NCBI RefSeq assembly: GCF_004114375.1 | Contig: NZ_CP034692.1 | Span: forward strand, 992,001 to 1,056,000 | Source: Halorubrum sp. BOL3-1 | GTDB taxonomy: Archaea; Halobacteriota; Halobacteria; Halobacteriales; Haloferacaceae | Reading direction: 5' to 3' | Length of the DNA stretch: 64,000 nucleotides | In this document: positions 9,051-18,796 of the stretch, in pieces | Layout: each line of letters begins with the position of its first letter | How positions within the stretch are numbered: position 1 is the stretch's first letter | Position numbers and translations under genes: made by a program | The notes under the pieces: generated by a model | Seen by the model: only the letters and a program-made list of their open reading frames with translations | What the model was told of the DNA's origin: nothing | Database searches by the model: none

Positions 9051-9940
9051 TGGGGAGTCGAAAGGTATCGGTCGTCACTCCGTCATACAACCAAGCAGGT
9101 TACCTTCCAGATAATCTTCAGTCGATCGACAGTCAATCTCACGACTCAGTTGAGCATTTGATCCTCGATGGTGGTTCCGATGACGGAACAGCAGAGATTA
9201 TCGAGAATTACGCTGACGATGCTGACCACGAAGTCTGGTGGCGATCTGAGTCAGATGATGGGCAGTCCGCTGCTATCAACGAGGGGTTTGACCGCGCGAG
9301 CGGAGATATTGTTGGCTGGCTCAATTCGGACGATGTCTACTTCGACACGACGACGCTGTCAAGGGTTGAACGCTGGTTTAGTCGTACTGACGCGGACGTG
9401 ATTTACGGCGACTTGGCCTACGTCGATAGTCACTCTCAGGTGACCGAAATAGACGTCCGCCCCGAGTTCGACAGAGAAAAGCTCGCTTACCGAATCGTTA
9501 TCGGACAGCCAGCTACGTTCTTTCGGAGTTATGTCGTCAAGTCAGAGCAGCTCGACGAAGACCTCGACTACTGTATGGACTACGAGTTCTGGATACGTCT
9601 TTCACGGAAGTACGACGTCCGGCATGTCCGTGATGTCCTCGCCGGATTCCGACGACACGAAGCCCAAAAGACGGACGATATGGCTCCAGTCAATGCCGAG
9701 GTGAAGACCATGCTTGACCGCCATCGTGACGAACTGCCGAAGCCGCAGAGAGTTCTTTTGAGCAACGCGTTGACGGAGATTCAGCGAATACTGCGGAGTG
9801 GACGGGAGACCCTATCTCTCCACCGAAACGAGCCGGAACTGGCTTTTGATGGAGAACTTGCGCCACTCTCTGAGATGGTTGCTAATCTTGGACCAAGATA
9901 CGAGGACATACGGAAGGCTCTCGACCGCTGGCAAAAGTAA
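9050..9940 (+). CDS. Glycosyltransferase family 2 protein
   Basis: A 296-residue GT2 enzyme. The opening VSVVTPSYNQAGYL and the GGSDDGTAEI block form the nucleotide-binding half, and WLNSDDVYF carries the DxD-type metal site. DYEFWIRLSRKYDVRHV is the usual acceptor-side motif. No membrane segments are evident, so it is a soluble or peripheral enzyme working on lipid-linked sugar in the cytoplasm. Its ATG overlaps the stop of the nucleotidyltransferase, suggesting that the sugar activated by that enzyme is used by this one. The substrate is unproven. Confidence 0.88.
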   Translation: MGSRKVSVVTPSYNQAGYLPDNLQSIDSQSHDSVEHLILDGGSDDGTAEIIENYADDADHEVWWRSESDDGQSAAINEGFDRASGDIVGWLNSDDVYFDTTTLSRVERWFSRTDADVIYGDLAYVDSHSQVTEIDVRPEFDREKLAYRIVIGQPATFFRSYVVKSEQLDEDLDYCMDYEFWIRLSRKYDVRHVRDVLAGFRRHEAQKTDDMAPVNAEVKTMLDRHRDELPKPQRVLLSNALTEIQRILRSGRETLSLHRNEPELAFDGELAPLSEMVANLGPRYEDIRKALDRWQK

Positions 9941-9953
9941 CGAGCGCTCCAAA

Positions 9954-10874
9954 TCAGTTTGTTTCGGGAACCATCGCATAGAGGTATCCGAACCCGATAC
10001 TGAGCGTAAATGCGAGAAGCATCACGAACTTATCTAGTTTCGCCACAGAAGGCGATGTAACGACCTCGGTGAAGCGGCGGGGAATGAAATCAGTGAGAAG
10101 CTGTCGCAGAAATCTGCGCTCCGTACTCGTCGCTTCTGAATCAATCTCTGCCATCCGTCGCTTCGAATAACCCTGCCAGAATGCCCGCTCTAATAACCAC
10201 TGTCGATCGGTTCGATAGTCGTAGATTTTGTGTTCGACGGTGGCACTTGGCACATAAACGACCCGTTCTCCGGTTTCGCGCTCTAATCGGGCACACAGTT
10301 CGGTTTCTCCCCCTTGAAGATCGTTTTCTCCTCGCTTCCCCATCTCCGTCCTGAATCCCCCGAGTTTCAAGAATACTTCTCTGTCGAACGAAAGGTTCGA
10401 ACTGAATGTATTACGGACGTAGCCTTCTGTTTCTCGGAACCCTTTGTACGTGACCCCGATGAGGAAATAGAACTCTTCGGGAAGATACTCTGGCTTTGCC
10501 GACAGCCAGTCCGGAACCATTCGGCCGCCGACGGCAAGCGCGTCATATCGTTCGTAGGCGTCGATGATCTGTTCTGCCCAATCAGGCGTCGCCACCGCAT
10601 CGTCGTCCATGAACGCGACAACGTCACCGTCCGCTAGTTCAGCACCCGTGTTCCGACTGTATGAGAGACCTCTGTTCTGGTCGTTACAATGTATCGTCGT
10701 GTTCGGATTTGTTCCGTAATCCGTCTCGACCCGTTCGTACACCTCCTCAGTGCCATCGACAACGACCACAAGTTCAATGTCGCCGTATGTCTGGTTGAGG
10801 ATGCTCTCAGCAGCCTCCTGAAACTCTTCATAGCGGTCCATTGAATACGTACAGAGGACCACCGAGATCTTCAT
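9954..10874 (-). CDS. Glycosyltransferase family 2, AglG/AglE-like (glucosyl-dolichyl phosphate glucuronosyltransferase type)
   Basis: A 306-residue GT2 protein on the opposite strand. MKISVVLCTYSMDR starts the nucleotide fold, VAFMDDDA provides the metal-binding aspartates, and GGETELCARL is the conserved acidic acceptor motif. A hydrophobic C-terminal segment at about residues 281-300 (FVMLLAFTLSIGFGYLYAMV) would anchor it in the membrane. Related haloarchaeal proteins such as Haloferax AglG add hexuronic acids to dolichyl-phosphate-linked N-glycan precursors. It is convergent with the GT2 gene before it and divergent from aglB, leaving 95 bases for two promoters. Confidence 0.85.
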   Translation of the reverse strand: MKISVVLCTYSMDRYEEFQEAAESILNQTYGDIELVVVVDGTEEVYERVETDYGTNPNTTIHCNDQNRGLSYSRNTGAELADGDVVAFMDDDAVATPDWAEQIIDAYERYDALAVGGRMVPDWLSAKPEYLPEEFYFLIGVTYKGFRETEGYVRNTFSSNLSFDREVFLKLGGFRTEMGKRGENDLQGGETELCARLERETGERVVYVPSATVEHKIYDYRTDRQWLLERAFWQGYSKRRMAEIDSEATSTERRFLRQLLTDFIPRRFTEVVTSPSVAKLDKFVMLLAFTLSIGFGYLYAMVPETN

Positions 10875-10969
10875 ACACCAAATTTGTCAGGTAACCCGCT
10901 TAGGCCTTCCGTCTGTACGTGAGATGTTTATCACAAGCCTTATGCGCGTTTTGCCAGTGCCTTGCGGTA

Positions 10970-13900
10970 ATGAGCGATTCGAACGATCCGCCGGACGAAT
11001 CGGGCACGTCCCCGTCCGATCTGCTCGCACGGCGGTACCACGTCCCGGCCCTCCTCGGCATCGTCGCGTTCATGCTCTGGACACGACTGCGCTCGTACGG
11101 GAATTTCATTCAGAACGGTGAGGTGTACTTCCGCGGGAACGACGCGTGGTACCACCTCCGCACGACGAACTACCTTCTCGAGAACTGGCCAAGTACGCTC
11201 CCGTACGATGTCTGGACCGGCTTTCCCGTCGGGACGAACGCCGGGCAGTTCGGCACCCTCTGGGACCACATCATGGCCGTCGGAATCTGGATCGCCCGAC
11301 CGACCATGGGCAGCGCGGAGGAGGTCATGCTCGTTATGGCCCCCATCGCCGGCGCACTCGTCGCGGTGCCGACGTACTTCATCGCGCGTCGATTCACCGA
11401 CCGCGTCCCGGCCCTCGCGGGCGCCGCGACGCTGGCGCTGTTCTCCGGGACCTTCCTCCGCTACACCCTCGTCGGCTTCCCCGACCACAGCGCGGCGGAG
11501 ATCCTCTTCCAGAGTACCGCTGTCCTCGCGTTCCTCGTCGCGCTCGGCGTGGCGGAGCGCGAGAAGCCGGTGTGGGAGCTCGTAGTCGACCAAGATGCCG
11601 ACGCGCTCCGGCGCCCTGTCGCATACGCCGCCGCGGCCGGCGTCGCGCTCGGCCTCTACATGTGGACGTGGCAGCCCGGCATCCTGATGGTCGGGTTCAC
11701 GGGGATCTTCCTTGCGGTCAAAATTACGAGCGATGTCTCCCACGGGAAGAGCCCGGAGCCGGTCGCGTTCGCCGGCGCGGTCGCGATGACCGTCGCGGGA
11801 CTGATGCAGGTGATCCCGCTGGACACGTTCTCGTTCAACCCGACAGAGTACTCTTTCCTCCAGATCGTCGCCCCACTGGGCGTCGCGCTCGGGGCCATCT
11901 TCCTCGCGTGGCTCGCCCGCCAGTGGGAGGCACACGACCTCGGCGACGAGAGCTACCCCGCGGCCGTCACGGGGCTGATTCTCGCGTCCGCCGGCGTCGT
12001 CTGGCTCGCGATTCCGTCACTGTGGTCGACGGTCGTTGGAAATCTCCTCAACACCGTCGCGTTCAGCGCGAGCGCCGGCGCCCGCACTATCGGCGAGGCG
12101 CAACCGCCGCTCCAAGGTGCTTCCTTCACGAACTTCGTCCTCTCGCAGTACGGACTCGCCTTCTTCCTCGCGCTCGCCGCAATTCTCTATATCCTCGCGC
12201 GCCCGCTGTACCGCTCCAACGACACCAACCACACGCTGTACATCCCGGCCGCGCTCGCCGTCGTCGGCTCCGTCTACGCGGTCCCACAGGCGTACGGCGC
12301 GGTCGGCGGCGTCGTCGGCGTGAGCTGGCAGGTGGTCGGCCTCGTCATCGCCGCCGCCTTCCTCGTCGGCGCGACGTTCCTCGTCGAGTACGACAGCCAA
12401 GAGCTGTACTTCGTCGTGTGGGCGGCGTTCATCGGGAGCGCCGCGTTCACGCAGGTCCGCTTCAACTACTACCTCGCCGTCGTCGTCGCGGTCGGGACGG
12501 CGTACTTCCTCCAAGTCGCGCTCGACGCGCTCGACCTCTCGTCGCTCGATCTCACCTCACTCGACGCGGTCCGCGAGATCGAGGGCTGGCAGGTGCTGAC
12601 CGTCGTCGCGGTGCTCGCCGTCCTCCTCGTCCCGCTCGTCGGCGTCGCCACGCCGGTCTGGCAGGCGGGCAACTCCAGTCAGCCGGGCAGCGTCGTCCAG
12701 TGGGACGAGAGCCTCCAGTGGATGAACGACGAGACGCCGCAGCCGGGCGAACTCGAGGGCGCGGACAACGCGATGGACCCGTACGACACCTACGATCGAC
12801 CCGCAGACGGCGACTTCGAGTATCCGGAGGGCGCCTACGGCGTCCAGTCGTGGTGGGACTACGGCCACTGGATCACCACCCGCGCCGAGCGCATCCCGAA
12901 CGCCAACCCGTTCCAGCAGAACGCCGGCGAAGCGGCCGACTACCTGCTCGCACCCAGCGAACAGCAGGCGGCTGACGTCCTCGCGAGTCAGAGCGACGAA
13001 GGCAACCGGACCCGCTACGTGATGGTCGACTGGCAGATGGCGTCGCCCAACTCCAAGTTCAACGCCCCGGTCACCTTCTACAGCGGCAACGAGACGGTCC
13101 GCGACTTCAACGAGCTGTTCTACCAGCGCGTCGAAGGGCAGAACGGCCGACAGAGCGGACTCCGGCCCGCCCTCCAGACGCGGACGCAGCGCTACCACGA
13201 GAGCCAGATGATCCGGCTCTACCAGCACTACGGGAGCGCGGTCGAACCCGACCCGGTCGTGTTGGACTGGGAGCCGCAGACGGCCCAGACCGAGTCGGGC
13301 GATCAGGTCGACATCAAGGTCCTCCCGAGCGAGGGACAGCCGGTCCAGCGGTTCGACAACCTCTCGGCCGCCCGGTCGTTCGTCGAGGCGGACGGCTCGG
13401 CGCAGGTCGGCGGCGTCATGGGCGTCCCCACCGAACGCGTCGACGCGCTCGAACACTACCGGCTGGTCCACGCCACGCAGGCTCCCGGACGGTCGTCGTA
13501 CGCACAGCAGGCACAGATCCTTCGGCAGCTCGGCGTCGACCTCCAGGCGACGTTCGGCGAGTCGTTCATCGGCGCGCTGGGCGACGACTTCGTCAAGACG
13601 TTCGAACGCGTGCCGGGCGCGACCGTCGAGGGGTCGGGTGCCGAACCCGGTCAGGAGGTCGAAGCGACCGTCGAAATGGAGAAACCGAACGGTCAGACGT
13701 TCGAGTACACGCAGTACGCGACCGCCGACGAGAACGGCGAGTTCGAACTCACGCTGCCGTACTCGACGACGGGCTACGACGAGTTCGGCCCCGAGAACGG
13801 GTACACGAACACGAGCGTTCGCGCGACCGGCCCGTACAACGTCACCACCGAGCGGACGACGGGCGAGGACCTGTATACCACCGAGCAGTTCGGCCAGGTC

Positions 13901-14143
13901 GAGGTGACCGGAGGGCAGGTCGTCGGCGCGGACGAGGCGGCCGCGACCGTCGAGCTCGAAGAGCGGATCGTCGACTGTCCCAGCGGCGACGCCGCGTGCC
14001 CGATCGACGATGAAAGCGGTGACGGCGGCGACGGCAACACGACGAACTCGACCGATAGCGCGAGCGTGATCGGCGCGGCCGAACCGCTGACGACGGTCGA
14101 CGCCGCGAGCGCGCCGATGGCGACCGGCGACGCGGCCGCCTGA
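10970..14143 (+). CDS. aglB: Dolichyl-phosphooligosaccharide--protein glycotransferase AglB
   Basis: The archaeal Stt3 homologue moves the lipid-linked glycan onto Asn of Asn-X-Ser/Thr in secreted proteins such as the S-layer. The 1057-residue protein begins at ATG 10970 (MSDSNDPPDESG); an in-frame start at 10919 would add a poor cysteine-rich leader. About a dozen membrane segments fill the first 560 residues, the early loop has the metal-binding GNDAWYH, and the catalytic signature WWDYG is at residues 628-632. A large extracellular domain rich in Asp and Glu follows. It anchors the whole glycan locus and is followed by DUF368 after 61 bases. Confidence 0.97.
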   Translation: MSDSNDPPDESGTSPSDLLARRYHVPALLGIVAFMLWTRLRSYGNFIQNGEVYFRGNDAWYHLRTTNYLLENWPSTLPYDVWTGFPVGTNAGQFGTLWDHIMAVGIWIARPTMGSAEEVMLVMAPIAGALVAVPTYFIARRFTDRVPALAGAATLALFSGTFLRYTLVGFPDHSAAEILFQSTAVLAFLVALGVAEREKPVWELVVDQDADALRRPVAYAAAAGVALGLYMWTWQPGILMVGFTGIFLAVKITSDVSHGKSPEPVAFAGAVAMTVAGLMQVIPLDTFSFNPTEYSFLQIVAPLGVALGAIFLAWLARQWEAHDLGDESYPAAVTGLILASAGVVWLAIPSLWSTVVGNLLNTVAFSASAGARTIGEAQPPLQGASFTNFVLSQYGLAFFLALAAILYILARPLYRSNDTNHTLYIPAALAVVGSVYAVPQAYGAVGGVVGVSWQVVGLVIAAAFLVGATFLVEYDSQELYFVVWAAFIGSAAFTQVRFNYYLAVVVAVGTAYFLQVALDALDLSSLDLTSLDAVREIEGWQVLTVVAVLAVLLVPLVGVATPVWQAGNSSQPGSVVQWDESLQWMNDETPQPGELEGADNAMDPYDTYDRPADGDFEYPEGAYGVQSWWDYGHWITTRAERIPNANPFQQNAGEAADYLLAPSEQQAADVLASQSDEGNRTRYVMVDWQMASPNSKFNAPVTFYSGNETVRDFNELFYQRVEGQNGRQSGLRPALQTRTQRYHESQMIRLYQHYGSAVEPDPVVLDWEPQTAQTESGDQVDIKVLPSEGQPVQRFDNLSAARSFVEADGSAQVGGVMGVPTERVDALEHYRLVHATQAPGRSSYAQQAQILRQLGVDLQATFGESFIGALGDDFVKTFERVPGATVEGSGAEPGQEVEATVEMEKPNGQTFEYTQYATADENGEFELTLPYSTTGYDEFGPENGYTNTSVRATGPYNVTTERTTGEDLYTTEQFGQVEVTGGQVVGADEAAATVELEERIVDCPSGDAACPIDDESGDGGDGNTTNSTDSASVIGAAEPLTTVDAASAPMATGDAAA

Positions 14144-14204
14144 TACTTGCGGACGCGAGCGCGTAATTCCGGGCTGTTAACTACCGCCGCACTGTTTTCG
14201 ACGC

Positions 14205-15149
14205 ATGGGCGACCGACGCGAGTGGGTGACGCTGTACCTGAAAGGCGTCGCCATGGGGAGCGCGGACGCGGTCCCCGGCGTCTCGGGCGGCACCATCGCG
14301 CTCATCGTCGGCATCTACGAGCGGCTGATCGCGGCGGTCACCGCGATCGACCCGGGCCGAGTTCGTCGCGTGCTCTCGGGCGTCCGACCGAGTAACATCC
14401 CGGACGCGCGGACCGCGTTCCGCGAGGTCGACGGCGCGTTCCTGCTCGTGTTGGGAACCGGGATCGGTACCGCTGTCGTCGCGGTGTTGAGCGGGGTGAA
14501 CTACCTGCTCGCGACGCGGCCCGTCGCGACGTACGGCTTCTTTTTCGGGCTGATCGCCGCGAGCGCGGCGGTGCTGTTCGGCGACGTGGACCTCGACACG
14601 CCGCGCCGAAAGGCCGCCGCGGGCGGCGGGTTCGTACTCGCGTTTCTCGCCTCGGGCGTCGCCTCGACGGGACTCGGAAGCCCGCTGCCGCTCGTGTTCC
14701 TCGCGGGCGCGGTGGCGGTCAGCGCGATGGTGTTGCCGGGGATCTCGGGGTCGCTGCTGCTCGTCGTCCTCGGCCAGTACGAGTACATGTCCGGCGTTGT
14801 GAGCCGGTTCGTCGACGGACTCGGGGCGCTCGCGGTCGGGTCCGGGTCCGACGCGCTCGTCGAGACGCTCCCGCCCGTTGCGACGTTCCTCGTCGGGGGC
14901 GTCTGCGGGCTGTTCACGATCGCACACGCCGTCCGCTACGCGCTCTCGCGGGCGCGGGCCGCGACGCTCGCCTTCCTCGTGAGCCTGATCGTCGGCGCGC
15001 TCCGCGCGCCGGTTGTCGAGACGTCGACCCGGCTGGCCGAGAGCGGCGAGTCGTGGCGGGCGGCCGCGCCGCGGTTCGCCGTGGCAGCGATCGCCGGTGC
15101 CGCACTCGTGCTCGTGTTGAATCGCTACTCGGCGGCGATCGAGTACTGA
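14205..15149 (+). CDS. DUF368 membrane protein, candidate polyprenyl/dolichyl-phosphate translocase
   Basis: A 314-residue polytopic membrane protein. The family hallmark GSADAVPGVSGGT lies at about residues 18-30 and is echoed near residue 175 by VLPGISGSLLL, consistent with an internal two-fold repeat with re-entrant loops. Bacterial DUF368 proteins have been shown to recycle undecaprenyl phosphate across the membrane. Here it sits 61 bases after aglB and probably in the same transcript, which suggests the equivalent role for the dolichyl phosphate freed on the outer face by N-glycosylation. The family call is firm, the archaeal function is inference. Confidence 0.9.
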   Translation: MGDRREWVTLYLKGVAMGSADAVPGVSGGTIALIVGIYERLIAAVTAIDPGRVRRVLSGVRPSNIPDARTAFREVDGAFLLVLGTGIGTAVVAVLSGVNYLLATRPVATYGFFFGLIAASAAVLFGDVDLDTPRRKAAAGGGFVLAFLASGVASTGLGSPLPLVFLAGAVAVSAMVLPGISGSLLLVVLGQYEYMSGVVSRFVDGLGALAVGSGSDALVETLPPVATFLVGGVCGLFTIAHAVRYALSRARAATLAFLVSLIVGALRAPVVETSTRLAESGESWRAAAPRFAVAAIAGAALVLVLNRYSAAIEY

Positions 15150-15237
15150 GGGGCGGGGAGTCCGGTCTTCAGTAATTCCTCCGAACAGCCGGGTTAATAA
15201 CAGCGATGTCAGGCGGTTCGAACTACGAGCGAGTTAC

Positions 15238-15744
15238 TCATCGATACTCGGAAATCGTCCGATACGGAACGTAGTAATCCATCTCGTCGATCCACGTCGA
15301 CAACCACTCGTCAGCGGTCGATTCGTTGATCTTCCCCGCATCGATCGCAGCCAACAGGACGCCGACCGACCCGATGACGGTCACGCCTTGGTCCTTCGCA
15401 AACGACCGGGCATCGCCGTCGTCCGTCAGCAATCGACCGTCGTGTGCGTCCGCCACGGCGAACGCTTGTGCCTCGCCGGGATCGAGATGCGCCCTGATGA
15501 CTTCCTCTCTGTTCGCGACGGAATCCGGAATCGTCGCGACGGGAATCTCGTCTCCGAGTGTTTTGAGTGCTGACCGAAGATACGGATGCTCATCGACTCC
15601 GTTCGTGAGTTCCTCTTGAACGACTGGAACCGCACAGATTCCGGAGAGTTCGCCAACAACCCACAGCTGGTCGATATACGCGAAGTTTGAGAGGACGGTC
15701 GTGTTCAAGACGCTCGGGGAAGCTGGAACACCGGGGTTGGTCAT
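15238..15744 (-). CDS. PIN-like toxin, DUF3368 type
   Basis: A 168-residue protein with the layout of DUF3368 PIN-domain proteins, which act as RNases in toxin-antitoxin pairs. LDPGEAQAFAVA provides the central glutamate and RLLTDDGDARSFA the later aspartates. The first acidic position, normally in a DTS/DTN motif, reads NTTVLSNFAYI here, so the first metal ligand is an asparagine; this may be a subfamily trait or may weaken nuclease activity. It begins within the last four bases of the upstream antitoxin gene (ATGA overlap), a normal arrangement for antitoxin-first operons. Confidence 0.78.
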   Translation of the reverse strand: MTNPGVPASPSVLNTTVLSNFAYIDQLWVVGELSGICAVPVVQEELTNGVDEHPYLRSALKTLGDEIPVATIPDSVANREEVIRAHLDPGEAQAFAVADAHDGRLLTDDGDARSFAKDQGVTVIGSVGVLLAAIDAGKINESTADEWLSTWIDEMDYYVPYRTISEYR

Positions 15745-16109
15745 TCCACCTGAGACTCCTCGTCGTCCGAGTTCCCCGCACTGAATTCGAGTTCGCTCGC
15801 TGCCGCTTTCTCGTAGGCGGCGTCGTCTTCGTCAGCCAGTCCAACTCGGAGTTCGACGCCGTGCTCGCGGAGCATATCGCGCATTGTCCAGCGGTCGACG
15901 TCTCCGAGTCTCGCGGCATCCCCGAGCGTGATCCGCTCGCGTTCGTAGAGGGTCACTGCGGCCGCAATACGCTCGTTTTCGTGGTCATCGAAGTATTCGC
16001 GCACGAACTCTCGCAGCGCATCGCTCTTGCCTCCGAAGATCCCGGCCTCAACCGCCCCTTCGATGAGGAGATCGAGGTCGTCCGGGTAGGAGCCAGTAAT
16101 TCGTGCCAT
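15741..16109 (-). CDS. UPF0175 family antitoxin (VapB-like)
   Basis: A 122-residue protein. The N-terminal part (residues 1-40) resembles a ribbon/helix DNA-binding segment, and residues 50-80 contain the UPF0175 core with ERITLGDAARLGDVDRWTM, a helix-turn-helix. The acidic tail is probably the toxin-binding, flexible part. It overlaps the PIN-like gene by four bases, so both are translated together and the antitoxin likely represses the shared promoter upstream of 16109. Toxin-antitoxin assignment rests on family pairing, not on a test. Confidence 0.8.
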   Translation of the reverse strand: MARITGSYPDDLDLLIEGAVEAGIFGGKSDALREFVREYFDDHENERIAAAVTLYERERITLGDAARLGDVDRWTMRDMLREHGVELRVGLADEDDAAYEKAAASELEFSAGNSDDEESQVE

Positions 16110-16289
16110 AGTTCTGCCTGAGAGTACGACTTCATATTATTTATGAACTCTGGCGAGAACCGCGTGTCGCAGATGGCTGCGACGTTTCTCCGTGGTTCCT
16201 ACTCGAAATCGGCGGCGTGGCTGGACGGTCGGCCTCGGAAGGCCTGTCGCGCAACGCCTTTTCGGGTCGCGGTTGTAGGCTCGGTCGAC

Positions 16290-16424
16290 ATGGTCCAGAC
16301 CGAATCCGACTCCGAACTCGACCGCGGCGACGTCGCCCCCGACTTCGAACTGCCCGGCGCGGACGGCGAGACGTACGCGCTCAACGAGTTCGGGACCGGC
16401 AGATTCGCGGCTGCCTACAAATAA
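16290..16424 (+). pseudogene. 5' fragment of a peroxiredoxin/thioredoxin-like gene broken by an IS1341-type element
   Basis: The first 40 or so codons (MVQTESDSELDRGDVAPDFE, then ELPGADGETYALNEF) match the N-terminus of haloarchaeal AhpC/TSA-type peroxiredoxin-like proteins. The homology fades after ALNEF and a stop comes at 16422. The 3' fragment of the same gene resumes just beyond the element at about 18072. The middle with the expected redox-active cysteine segment is absent from both sides, so besides the insertion about 70 codons were deleted. The gene must be inactive. Confidence 0.8.
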
Positions 16425-16437
16425 GCAAGCAGAGAGC

Positions 16438-16455
16438 CTACGGCTTTAGCCATGG
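16438..16455 (+). repeat. Left-end imperfect hairpin of the solo tnpB element
   Basis: CTACGGC and GCCATGG flank a TTTA loop with one mismatch and one G-T pair. Sequence and loop resemble the right-end hairpin of the first element, supporting its assignment as an element end. Confidence 0.6.
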
Positions 16456-16507
16456 GGTGAACCCGATAACTGCGGTAACGCGTGCGAACTACGCTATTGC
16501 TGGATAT

Positions 16508-16639
16508 TTAGCTCTCTAATTCCTCCAGTCCTGCCTCTAGCACTTCGGTGTATGCCTCTGAGAGTGCCAAGTCGTTCGCTTCAGCGTAGTCTTTGATTCG
16601 GCCACCAAGTGTGTGTGAAATATCTATGTTGGGGCGCAT
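16508..16639 (-). CDS. Small ribbon-helix-helix-like protein carried by the solo tnpB element
   Basis: A 43-codon frame starts at ATG 16637-16639 and ends with TAA at 16508-16510. The product begins MRPNIDISHTLGGRIKDYAE and continues with an amphipathic helix (SEAYTEVLEAGLEELES). A short strand followed by two helices is the layout of ribbon-helix-helix (CopG/Arc-like) repressors. It is divergent from tnpB, with 42 bases between the two starts, so it could bind there and control tnpB. The predicted fold and the role are inferences; the reading frame itself is clear and too short for usual gene-calling cut-offs. Confidence 0.65.
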   Translation of the reverse strand: MRPNIDISHTLGGRIKDYAEANDLALSEAYTEVLEAGLEELES

Positions 16640-16681
16640 GACAAAAAGACTTTAAGACTAAAAGTATAATAAATTATCGTC

Positions 16682-18055
<1,374 letters not shown>

Positions 18056-18073
18056 AGCCGTGATAGGATGTCA

Positions 18074-18290
18074 AGACGCCGTCTGTACGCCCGACCCGTT
18101 CCTCTTCGGCCGCGAGGACGGCGAGTGGCGGCTGCGCTACCACGGCCGGCTCGACGACGCGCTCAACCCCGGCGACGAGGCGACGGAGTTCTACGTCCGC
18201 GACGCGGTCGACGCCGTCCTCGCGGGCGAGGCGGTCGAGATCCCCGACCGGCCTTCGCGCGGCTGCTCGATCAAGTGGCCGGACGCGTAA
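18074..18290 (+). pseudogene. 3' fragment of the peroxiredoxin/thioredoxin-like gene
   Basis: Immediately after the element end, the frame DAVCTPDPFLFG followed by YHGRLDDALNPGDEATEFYV and the ending CSIKWPDA matches the C-terminus of the same family whose N-terminus is at 16290. The frame has no start of its own apart from an ATG inside the element end. G+C and codon use are those of the core genome. It is a remnant of the interrupted gene. Confidence 0.78.
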
Positions 18291-18408
18291 CGACCCCAAA
18301 CTGAATTCGGGGAGTTCGGTGCTGTTGATACTCTATTGTTCACGTATATTTTCTGGTAAAACACCTGGTCGATGAGAGCTGCGAGTGTCGGATACGGCGA
18401 GTCAGTTA

Positions 18409-18428
18409 CCCACGACTGAAGTCGTTGG
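18409..18428 (+). repeat. Hairpin resembling an IS1341 right end, possible relic
   Basis: CCCACGAC and GTCGTTGG flank a TGAA loop with one mismatch. The loop and stem layout match the right-end hairpin at 18044, although no tnpB is attached. It may be a leftover end of another element between the disrupted gene and the TumE/TumA pair. Confidence 0.45.
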
Positions 18429-18493
18429 CTTCCGCCTCATACCTCGGTGAGTAAACTTATGTTCTATAGGGTCATATACCATAGTACAGCGAG

Positions 18494-18796
18494 ATGTCAG
18501 CTCGTCGCCCGATCGAATTGAACCGCGCTGTCCCTGGCGGGCGCGTGGAGATATTCGCGATCCGTGACGAGGAGTGTCCCGACGGGTGGTTTTACCGGTT
18601 TCAGTACTACCACCCGGAGACGGGCGAGCTGCTCCGGTACGACGACGCGCACGATGACGACGATCTCGGCTGGCATCACCGACACGTTCGATTCGGTGCG
18701 GACACACGGATCGGGTTCCACGGGCTCGCGGCACACGTGACTCGGTTTCTGAACGAGATCGCGACGCTGGCGGACACGGAGAACACCCATGAGTGA
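18494..18796 (+). CDS. TumE-type toxin (DUF6516-like)
   Basis: A 100-residue protein. The pattern GWFYRFQYYHPETGELLRYD followed by HHRHVRF and a helical tail matches the TumE toxin-like family of haloarchaeal two-gene systems. The following gene overlaps it by eight bases and is a winged-helix protein of the TumA type, its usual partner. An imperfect inverted repeat (around 18465-18487, CTATAGGGTCATATACCATAG) lies just before the start and could be the operator or promoter. Biochemical activity of the family is poorly known. Confidence 0.75.
   Translation: MSARRPIELNRAVPGGRVEIFAIRDEECPDGWFYRFQYYHPETGELLRYDDAHDDDDLGWHHRHVRFGADTRIGFHGLAAHVTRFLNEIATLADTENTHE

Noticed and set aside
10919-10969. 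Earlier start for aglB
   Set aside because: The added leader (MRCLSQALCAFCQC) is unlike haloarchaeal AglB N-termini and ATG 10970 gives the standard opening.
13774-14040. Antisense open frame over the aglB tail
   Set aside because: Serine-rich shadow of a repetitive acidic coding tail; no conserved features.
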